Shown here in pieces: positions 58,082 through 64,000 of a stretch of 64,000 nt of DNA (positions are counted from its first letter, which is position 1; every line of letters begins with the position of its first letter). Location of the stretch: positions 496,001 to 560,000 of the forward strand of contig NZ_JBHSBN010000002.1 in assembly GCF_042650605.1 (NCBI RefSeq), read 5' to 3'. The DNA comes from Micromonospora_J zhanjiangensis. GTDB lineage: Bacteria; Actinomycetota; Actinomycetes; Mycobacteriales; Micromonosporaceae. The notes beneath the pieces were generated by a model, which made no database searches, was not told the DNA's origin, and saw only the letters and a list, made by a program, of their open reading frames with translations. A program made the position numbers and the translations under genes.

Positions 58082-58124
58082 TTGACGTCGCACTTTCCAC
58101 AATGCACCATGTTAAACGATTAAC
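58082..58124 (+). promoter_or_regulatory. promoter and operator of the LacI gene
   Basis: -35 TTGACG (58082-58087), 17-bp spacer, -10 CACCAT (58105-58110). GTTAA-ACGA-TTAAC (58111-58124) follows at the expected start; a central CG with A/T-rich arms is typical of LacI-family sites, so the gene is probably self-repressed. Confidence 0.6.
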
Positions 58125-58129
58125 AGAGG

Positions 58130-59191
58130 ATGGCCATGGGTGCGCGGGTTACATTGCGGTCGGTCGCTGAGGCAGCCGGAGTCTCGACGGCTGCGGTGTC
58201 GTACGCCTTCAACCGCCCGGACCGGTTGTCCAGCGAGATGCGGTCGCGGATCCTCGCCGTGGCACGCGAACTCGGTTACTCCGGCCCGGATGCCGCCGCG
58301 AGGTCGTTGCGGACCGGGCGGGCCAACGCGATCGGCGTCATCTTCACGACCGGGCTGACGTACGCCTTCAGCGACCCCTACGTCCTTGCCCTGCTCGGCG
58401 GCCTCGCCGAGACCCTGGCGCACAGCCGTACGAGTCTGGTGCTCATCCCGTTCGCGCCGGTCGTCGCCGGGCTCAGCGACGCGGAGGTACGTGAGTCGCT
58501 CGACGCCGTGCACAGGGCGGTCATCGACGGCGCGGTGGCCGACGGGCTCACCGACGACCATCCGGCCGTCCGTGCCCTGTCCGACCGTTCGCTACCCCTG
58601 GTCCGCTCCTCCGACACTGCGGCAGGTCGCTGCGTAATGATCGACGACCGGCAGGCGGGTCGGGAGATCGGACGTCACCTTGCCGACCTCGGCCACCACG
58701 AGGTCGCGGTGGTGGTCTCCTCCCCGAGCGAGCCGGGTCGCATTGTCACGCCCGCAGACGAGGCAGCGCTCTACCCGTACTCGCGGCATCGGCTCGCCGG
58801 CATCCGCGAGGCGCTGCCCGCTGGTGCCCGAGTGCGCGTCGTCAGTGGCGGAAACAACGCCGACGCCACCGGGCACCTGGCGGCGACAGCTCTCCTCGCG
58901 GCCCCCGACCGTCCGACGGCGATTGCCGCGGATAGCGACGTGCTCGCCGCCGCCGTCGTCGAGGTCGCCACGGTTCAGGGGCTTCGCGTCGGACACGACG
59001 TGTCGGTCACCGGCTTCGATGACGTGCCCCTGGCGGCCTCGACCGGGTTGACCACCGTCCGTCAGCCCATCCACGAGAAGGGCCGGCTGATGGCACGCAT
59101 GTTGCTCGACCCGGACAACACACCGAATCGCCTGACCCTGCCGACCGAACTCGTCGTCCGCTCCAGCACCGGCCTCGTTCCGAATCGCTGA
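58130..59191 (+). CDS. LacI-family transcriptional regulator
   Basis: 353 residues from ATG 58130 (GAGG nearby; ATG 58136 is an alternative). Helix-turn-helix VTLRSVAEAAGVSTAAVSYA and hinge AAARSLRTGRANAIGVIFTT. The ligand domain (VIDDRQAGREIGRHLADLGH, DVSVTGFDDVPLAASTGLTT) is PBP-like. The next gene, NAT, starts 17 bp after its stop, so the operon LacI-NAT-FMN reductase-GNAT is likely under its control. The effector is unknown. Confidence 0.87.
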   Translation: MAMGARVTLRSVAEAAGVSTAAVSYAFNRPDRLSSEMRSRILAVARELGYSGPDAAARSLRTGRANAIGVIFTTGLTYAFSDPYVLALLGGLAETLAHSRTSLVLIPFAPVVAGLSDAEVRESLDAVHRAVIDGAVADGLTDDHPAVRALSDRSLPLVRSSDTAAGRCVMIDDRQAGREIGRHLADLGHHEVAVVVSSPSEPGRIVTPADEAALYPYSRHRLAGIREALPAGARVRVVSGGNNADATGHLAATALLAAPDRPTAIAADSDVLAAAVVEVATVQGLRVGHDVSVTGFDDVPLAASTGLTTVRQPIHEKGRLMARMLLDPDNTPNRLTLPTELVVRSSTGLVPNR

Positions 59192-59208
59192 CGTGAGAGG
59201 AATGTGAC

Positions 59209-60132
59209 ATGATCCTTCGACAGGCTTCGCCACTGGGAGACACAAGCTCCACGACCCATTGGCGGATCGACGCACTCGATGTCGACGCTTACCTGCGTCG
59301 GGTCGGTCACCGCAGGCCCACCGCACCGGACGGTGCGACGCTCCGCAACCTGCATCGGGCCCACATCGCCGCGATCATCTTCGAGAACCTGGACGTGATG
59401 CTCGGCCGGGGCGTCGAGGTGGACCTGCCGCGGGTGCAGGACAAACTCGTCCACGCCGGCCGCGGCGGGTACTGCTACGAGCACAACGTGCTCTTCGGCG
59501 GGGTACTCCAGCACCTCGGCTATCGGGTGGACCGGCTGCTCGCCCGTACCGGCGACCCGGCCGAGCAGCCGCGCCCACGCTCGCACCTGGTCCTGCGGGT
59601 CGACGACGGCGACCAGGTGTGGCTGGCCGACGTGGGCTTCGGCTCCGGCCTGCTCGAACCGGTGCCACTGGTCGAGGACGCCCCGCAGCGACAAGGCGCG
59701 TGGGAGTACCAACTCCGGCGCGGCACGGACGGCGCCTGGCGGTTGCAGGAGCGGACCATCGACACCTGGACCACCCTGCTGACCTTCACCGAGGAGCCGC
59801 AGTACCCGGTCGACGTCGAGTTCGCCAACCACAACACCGCCACCAGCCCATACTCGCCGTTCACCCAGCAGTGCATCGTCGTCCACAAGGACGACACGAC
59901 GGTCCGGCGTCTCATCGGCCGCGACTACAGCAAGGAACGCCCCGGTGCCGCGACCCGCACCCGAACGCTGACCGACGAGGAGTACGGCGCCGTCCTCAAC
60001 GCCGAGTTCGGCCTTGCCCTGAGCCCGCCGGAAATCCAGACCCTCGTCGCCACCCTCGCCCCACCAGGCGTAGACCGCCCCACCGCTCCGGACCTGGAAC
60101 TCCGACCACCGCCTGGAGATAACGATGCGTGA
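59209..60132 (+). CDS. nat: arylamine N-acetyltransferase
   Basis: 307 residues. The Cys-His-Asp triad is visible: Cys89 in GRGGYCYEHN, His126 in PRSHLVL and Asp141 in WLADVGFGS. NLHRAHIAAIIFENLDVMLG is the N-terminal family block. Acetylates arylamines and hydrazines with acetyl-CoA, inside the cell; homologues also act in secondary-metabolite amide formation. Overlaps the next gene by 8 nt. Confidence 0.93.
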   Translation: MILRQASPLGDTSSTTHWRIDALDVDAYLRRVGHRRPTAPDGATLRNLHRAHIAAIIFENLDVMLGRGVEVDLPRVQDKLVHAGRGGYCYEHNVLFGGVLQHLGYRVDRLLARTGDPAEQPRPRSHLVLRVDDGDQVWLADVGFGSGLLEPVPLVEDAPQRQGAWEYQLRRGTDGAWRLQERTIDTWTTLLTFTEEPQYPVDVEFANHNTATSPYSPFTQQCIVVHKDDTTVRRLIGRDYSKERPGAATRTRTLTDEEYGAVLNAEFGLALSPPEIQTLVATLAPPGVDRPTAPDLELRPPPGDNDA

Positions 60133-60688
60133 CTCCTATTCCCTCGCCGTCATCACCGGCAGCGTCCGCGCCGACCGCATCGGCCCGAGAGTGACGCGGT
60201 GGTTCCTGCGCCACCTCGACCGGCATACCGACGCCGTCGTGGACCACCTCGACCTGGCCGAACTCGATCTCCCCGGCGACCTGGCCGGTGGTGGAGACGC
60301 CGAGCGGTTCACCAAGCGAGTCGACCAGGCCGACGGCTTCGTCGTCGTCACGCCCGAATACAACCACGGCTACCCCGGCCCTCTGAAGACGGCCATCGAC
60401 ACGCCCTACGAACAGTGGCGGGCCAAGCCCCTCGGATTCGTCTCCTACGGCGGTGCCTCCGGCGGTCTGCGCGCCGTTGAACAGCTCCGGACCGTCTTCG
60501 CCGAACTGCACGTCCCCACCATGCGCACCAACGTCCTGATTCCCAACGTGCACGACGCGTTCGACGACGATGGCGAACTGCGCGATCCCGGGCCCGTTGA
60601 AGCCGCCCTCGCCGAGATGGTGCGCCAGCTGAACTGGTGGGCCCACACCCTGGCAGCCGCCCGGGCGGACCGTCCGTACGACTGCTGA
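60125..60688 (+). CDS. NADPH-dependent FMN reductase
   Basis: 187 residues. AVITGSVRADRIGPRVTRWF binds FMN phosphate, VVVTPEYNHGYPGPLKTAID is the family signature, then GFVSYGGASGGLRAVEQLR. A flavodoxin-fold oxidoreductase of the azoreductase/chromate reductase kind. Overlaps NAT, so both probably belong to one pathway; reduction of nitro or azo groups to amines, then acetylated by NAT, would make biochemical sense, but is inferred. Confidence 0.9.
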   Translation: MRDSYSLAVITGSVRADRIGPRVTRWFLRHLDRHTDAVVDHLDLAELDLPGDLAGGGDAERFTKRVDQADGFVVVTPEYNHGYPGPLKTAIDTPYEQWRAKPLGFVSYGGASGGLRAVEQLRTVFAELHVPTMRTNVLIPNVHDAFDDDGELRDPGPVEAALAEMVRQLNWWAHTLAAARADRPYDC

Positions 60689-60712
60689 ACCGAGAGCAAC
60701 GGGGGCCCAACG

Positions 60713-61429
60713 ATGATCATCCGCCCGTACCAGCCGGACGACCGCGACGCCGTCCACGACATCTGCATCCGCACCGCCGACGCCGGCGAGGACGCCTCGA
60801 CCTCCTACGCCTACCCGAACATCCTGCCCGAGATCTTCGCCCACCCATACACCCACCTCGAACCCGACCTGGCCTTCGTCCTCGACGACGGTGGCTCGGC
60901 CGTCGGATACGTCCTCGGCACCGCAGACACCCGCGCCTTCGCCGCCCGGTTCCGCAACGAGTGGCTGCCGCTGGTCGCCGACCGGTATCCGCGGCCCACC
61001 GGCGACTTGAGCACGCCGGACGCCGTCATGGCGCACCTGCTGCACACACCCGAGCGGATGGTGCTGCCGGAACTCGCCGACCACCCTGCCCACCTGCACA
61101 TCGACCTGCTCGCCGGATACCGACGGTCCGGACACGGCCGGGCTCTCGTCGACCGCTTCACCACCGCAGTACGTGAACGTGGCACACCCGCCCTGCACGT
61201 CGGGATGGTCACCGTCAACCGCCAGGCCCGGCTCTTCTACGACCGGCTCGGGTTCCGACCGCTCCCCGTCGCCGATCCCGGACCACTCACGTATCTCGGC
61301 CTGGCGATTCCGGACCTGCCGAGCCCAAGGACCTCTGTGCGTACCGGCAGCCCCGCCCAGGGCCGCGCACGGGAGTGCCAGCCAAGACGCAGCGTGCGGC
61401 CCTGGACGACGGGCGCGATGGAGGGCTGA
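60713..61429 (+). CDS. GNAT family N-acetyltransferase
   Basis: 238 residues. IRPYQPDDRDAVHDICIRTA, LAFVLDDGGSAVGYVLGTAD and HIDLLAGYRRSGHGRALVDR (acetyl-CoA loop), then VTVNRQARLFYDRLGFRPL. The last ~35 residues, after YLGLAIPDLPSP, are unlike the family and run into the VOC remnant, suggesting that the original stop was lost. 24 bp after the FMN reductase. Substrate unknown. Confidence 0.8.
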   Translation: MIIRPYQPDDRDAVHDICIRTADAGEDASTSYAYPNILPEIFAHPYTHLEPDLAFVLDDGGSAVGYVLGTADTRAFAARFRNEWLPLVADRYPRPTGDLSTPDAVMAHLLHTPERMVLPELADHPAHLHIDLLAGYRRSGHGRALVDRFTTAVRERGTPALHVGMVTVNRQARLFYDRLGFRPLPVADPGPLTYLGLAIPDLPSPRTSVRTGSPAQGRARECQPRRSVRPWTTGAMEG

Positions 61430-61560
61430 AGCTCAACGAGGTGGCGGTGCGGATCGCGCGCCCGTGCACAGATCTCGCGGCTGAGGCACGGTTCTACGTT
61501 GACGGCCTCGGCCTCGACCTGCTGCACCGCATCCCTGCTGACGGGGCGCCGCTGCTGCGG
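61426..61560 (+). pseudogene. truncated VOC-family gene
   Basis: After a GGAGGG site, CTGAAGCTC (where ATG would be expected) begins KLNEVAVRIARPCTDLAAEA and RFYVDGLGLDLLHRI, the first ~35 residues of a glyoxalase-like VOC protein. Similarity stops near 61560. The rest of the domain, including its metal ligands, is absent. On the opposite strand, 61575-61680 reads RTPAVIAAAGAVWRTGDLFS, possibly another gene fragment. Confidence 0.5.
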
Positions 61561-61674
61561 TCGGAGAGAGTACCGGTGGGGTCGGTGTTGAGCAGCACGC
61601 TCGGGCTGAACAGGTCACCGGTACGCCAGACCGCGCCGGCCGCGGCGATCACGGCCGGCGTACGGGTGCGGTCG

Positions 61675-62685
61675 TCACCGGGTGCGTTGGTACTCCTCCC
61701 AGGTTTGGATCGGGATCCGTGGCCCGTCGTCCGGGGCGTGGTTCGCCAGGCCGTTGCGGCCGAGGTAGTAGTCGCCGGTCTGGTGCTGGGCCGGGCTGGA
61801 CAGGTCGGTGTCGTTGATCGCCGCGGCGTGGATGTGCCACCGCCAGTCACCCTGGCTCGGGTCGCGTACCCAGGCGGCGAAGCCGACTCGGCGCAGCGCG
61901 CGGGCGGCGGCGGTACGGGTGGTGGCGGACATGCCGGCGATGTCGATGTCGACGACGCCGCCCCCGTCGTGGGTGCCGGCCGAGGTCGAGTCACCGCCCG
62001 GGTTGTACGAGCCCTGTTCGAGCACGAGGCGGAAGCCGAGCAGGCGCTCGGCCTCGGTGAGCATCGCCTGGGTGCGGGCGTCGACGACGTGGCCGTCGCG
62101 CTGGACCCGGCTGCCCGGTCCGATCGCCCGGGTGACCGCGAACCGGTCCTGGCCGAGCCTCGTCAACGAGGTGGTGCCCGGCAGTCCGCTGGCGGCGATC
62201 CCGGAGTACCCGAGCGAGCGTTGGTAGGCCGCGTACGCCGAGATGGTCTGCGTACCGAAGTAGCCGTCCACCCAGCGTGCGTCCAGCAGGTTCCGGTCCC
62301 GCAGTGCCTGCTCGACCAGCAGGACGGAGGCTTTGGCGCCCGGCGTCAGCGTGTCGTCGGCGCGTCGTGGGTCGATCTGGGCGGCCAGCACGGTGGCCTC
62401 CATGTCGACCGCCGGCAGCGCCGCGGCGGTCACGTCGGCCGTGGACCGCGCGGTGGTCGACGGATCGCCGGACGCCGCGGCGACGACGTCGGGCGGTGCG
62501 GTGCCGGACGGTGCGCCGATGACGGTCAGCGCCACGGCCGTTCCGCCCGCCAGTCCCGACAAGCCGGCCAGCACCGGCGCGGAGGCCGCGGCGGAGGCCG
62601 GGGCCGCGCCCACCAGCAGGCCGCCCAGCACCGCGAGGAGCGCGAAGCCTCTCGTGCTGGACACCCGTTGCGTTGTCGTCCCCAT
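61675..62685 (-). CDS. secreted peptidoglycan-binding/M15-like peptidase
   Basis: 336 residues from ATG 62685 (GAGGAGG upstream); a longer frame opens at 62775. Signal peptide ~1-33 (FALLAVLGGLLVGAAPASAA). A peptidoglycan-binding domain (WVDGYFGTQTISAYAAYQRS, LPGTTSLTRLGQ) is followed by a putative M15/VanY-like zinc region with GTHDGGGVVDIDIAGM and WRWHIHAAAI, where His-x6-Asp and His-x-His would bind metal. Probably trims or senses the cell wall. The similar M15 gene at 28205-28557 is broken. Confidence 0.72.
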   Translation of the reverse strand: MGTTTQRVSSTRGFALLAVLGGLLVGAAPASAAASAPVLAGLSGLAGGTAVALTVIGAPSGTAPPDVVAAASGDPSTTARSTADVTAAALPAVDMEATVLAAQIDPRRADDTLTPGAKASVLLVEQALRDRNLLDARWVDGYFGTQTISAYAAYQRSLGYSGIAASGLPGTTSLTRLGQDRFAVTRAIGPGSRVQRDGHVVDARTQAMLTEAERLLGFRLVLEQGSYNPGGDSTSAGTHDGGGVVDIDIAGMSATTRTAAARALRRVGFAAWVRDPSQGDWRWHIHAAAINDTDLSSPAQHQTGDYYLGRNGLANHAPDDGPRIPIQTWEEYQRTR

Positions 62686-63132
62686 GCCCTGCCTCCTCAG
62701 TACGTCCACATGTCCCATCGCCGCCATTGCTACCGGCCGCGTTGATTGATCGACACCCGGTCGGCGGCCGGTCAATCAACGTCTCACGCCGGACGGGCGA
62801 CGCCAGGGGACTGAGCCGCTCCACGACACCGACGCCAGCGCTCAGAGGTCGTCTTCCTCGTACTCCGCTGCCCACCGCAGGAACAGCCGTTCCGGGGATA
62901 GGTACGTCGTCATCGCCGGCTCGTCACCCAGCGCAGGCGCCTGCCGCTGACCGATCGTGACTACGCCGAGGTAACCGACACGCCGTCTTGTCAGGCAACC
63001 GCAGCAGTGCCCGGCTTGGCCGATCCCGACATGGCACTCGGCCCGCACTGGACCTGATGGCCCGCTTGTGTAACTACCGTGCTGACTGTATATAGTGTCC
63101 ATGTACAGGTGAAGGAGGAACGGAGGGCTCTC
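62686..63132. other. intergenic region with promoter of the GntR operon
   Basis: No certain gene. TATAGT (63091-63096) is a good -10; TTGTGT (63066-63071) is a weak -35 at 19 bp. CTGTA (63086-63090) and TACAG (63104-63108) are inverted around this -10, possibly the GntR operator. On the minus strand, a 23-codon frame (62842-62913) is noted among the rejected items. Confidence 0.45.
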
Positions 63133-63543
63133 GTGCGGGTCGTGTTGTCCAATAGCGCTGGCGTGCCGCTCTATCAGCAGATCAAGGAACAGGTCGGTAC
63201 GGCCATCCTGTCAGGGGAACTCGCTGAGGGCAGCGCTCTGCCCTCCGTGCGGGCACTTGCTCGTGATCTGCGGATCAGCATCATCACCACCACCCGCGCC
63301 TACGCGGAGCTGGCCGCCGAGGGGTTCATCGCAACGGTCCCCGGCAAGGGCGCGTACGTCCTGCCGCTGGACTCGGCGCTCGTACGCGAGCAACTGCTGC
63401 GCCGGGTGGAGGACGGACTGCAGACCGCCCTGGACGCCGCCCTTCGGGCCGGCCTCGACCGTGAAGATCTCATCCAGATCCTGGACGGATTAATCCAGGA
63501 CGAGCCTGAGTACGCCTCAGCTCAGAATCGGGTAGGTCGGTGA
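63133..63543 (+). CDS. GntR-family regulator, YtrA subfamily
   Basis: 136 residues from GTG 63133 (CGGAGGG upstream); the frame also opens at 63079. Helix-turn-helix GVPLYQQIKEQVGTAILSGE, SALPSVRALARDLRISIITT and RAYAELAAEGF, then a short tail. As at 6029, it precedes an ABC transporter gene and probably represses it. The TGA overlaps the ATPase GTG. Confidence 0.88.
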   Translation: MRVVLSNSAGVPLYQQIKEQVGTAILSGELAEGSALPSVRALARDLRISIITTTRAYAELAAEGFIATVPGKGAYVLPLDSALVREQLLRRVEDGLQTALDAALRAGLDREDLIQILDGLIQDEPEYASAQNRVGR

Positions 63544-64000
63544 CCAGCGATCTCGCGTTCGCCCTACGTGGCGTGGGCTGCGTGGTGGGCAACGGCTTCG
63601 CGTTGCGTGACGTGAGCTTCGAGCTGCCGACCGGCTATGTCATGGGTTTGATCGGTGCGAATGGGGCCGGCAAGACGACGACGATCCGTTGCCTGCTGGG
63701 CATGCGGGGGATCGAGACCGGCGATATCGAGCTGCTGGGCCACCGGGTGCCCGGACCGGTCGCGCTCCGCCAGGACGTCGGGGTGGTGCTCGACCACACC
63801 TATCTCGTGGGCGACTGGCGGCTTTCCGAGGTCGAACGGACGCTGCGACCCTTCTACGACCGGTGGGACGCCGTCTGCTATCGACAGTTGCTCGAGGAGT
63901 TCGGCCTGGATCTGCGGGCGAAGGTCAAGGACCTGTCCCGCGGTATGGCGATGAAGCTGATGATCGCCGTGGCGCTGTCGCATCGGGCGCGGCTGCTCGT
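63540..64000 (+). CDS. ABC transporter ATP-binding protein (3' end outside window)
   Basis: GTG at 63540 overlapping the GntR stop by 4 nt; 153 codons are visible. Walker A GANGAGKT, Q-loop region VGVVLDHTYLV, and signature LSRGMAMKL (degenerate compared with LSGGQ, as in YtrB-like proteins). The Walker B follows outside. Typical of GntR-ABC operons in which the ATPase has a short accessory domain. Partial. Confidence 0.88.
   Translation, partial: MTSDLAFALRGVGCVVGNGFALRDVSFELPTGYVMGLIGANGAGKTTTIRCLLGMRGIETGDIELLGHRVPGPVALRQDVGVVLDHTYLVGDWRLSEVERTLRPFYDRWDAVCYRQLLEEFGLDLRAKVKDLSRGMAMKLMIAVALSHRARLL

Noticed and set aside
62842..62913. A 23-codon minus-strand frame (MTTYLSPERLFLRWAAEYEE and three more residues)
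   Set aside because: A plausible little peptide with a weak ribosome site, but nothing else supports translation; it could not be told from chance.
1..64000. CRISPR arrays, rRNA genes, replication origins and complete insertion sequences
   Set aside because: None seen: no repeat-spacer array, no rRNA signature, no dnaA-box cluster, and only a transposase remnant.

Overview
The window is high-GC DNA (most genes clearly above 70% G+C, strong G/C third-position bias, many GTG starts, ATGA/GTGA overlaps). Gene content points to an actinomycete, most likely a Micromonosporaceae-type soil bacterium: a CebR/CebEFG cellobiose system, a GH9-CBM3-CBM2 cellulase, a DUF222/HNH protein, BsaP beside biotin synthase, and AlkB. 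The genus is inferred from gene content only.

Layout. 1-2750: a somewhat less G+C-rich accessory segment with the 3' part of a HEAT-repeat/HUMPS-barrel fusion, an overlapping GNAT acetyltransferase and a decayed XRE-type gene. 2751-12750: a MerR regulator, an epoxide hydrolase preceded by a candidate leader peptide and attenuator, a YaaA protein, a GntR-ABC exporter operon, a GT-C-like membrane protein, a BtrH-like protein, and a RibD-like reductase with a tiny Cys-rich partner gene. 12750-19400: a pRiA4b ORF-3-like protein, then cebEFG-bglC-cebR with two CebR boxes around the promoter. 19407-28560: acyl-CoA dehydrogenase and phosphotransferase, two ACT-domain proteins (one fused to GNAT), a DUF222/HNH protein, an SDR, a VOC protein, an alpha/beta hydrolase and a deleted M15 peptidase pseudogene. 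28600-34120: GH9 cellulase with its own CebR box, a PNPOx-like protein and a membrane hydrolase. 34195-38300: biotin locus (bsaP-bioB divergent from bioF-bioD; no bioA in the window). 38370-47680: a NarL-type two-component pair, secreted hydrolase, P450-methyltransferase pair, alkB and a TetR regulator.

48031-48297 is a Gly-Cys-Val tRNA cluster. The DNA after it looks like an accessory or integration zone: an IS5-type remnant, an ABC exporter with its own OmpR-type two-component system, several frameshifted or internally deleted genes, and a TetR-operator-controlled SDR. From 56768 comes a set of xenobiotic-handling genes (TetX-like monooxygenase; LacI regulator; arylamine N-acetyltransferase, FMN reductase and GNAT), then a secreted M15-type protein and, at the right edge, a GntR-ABC operon that continues outside.

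Themes. Cellulose use is wired through CebR at two loci. Three ABC modules of the same general kind occur under different regulators. Several genes are in visible decay. The features most worth a second look are the HEAT-HUMPS fusion with an altered active-site motif, the leader peptide/attenuator upstream of the epoxide hydrolase, and the very small Cys-rich gene overlapping the RibD-like reductase. All functions are read from sequence and family knowledge; nothing was searched.
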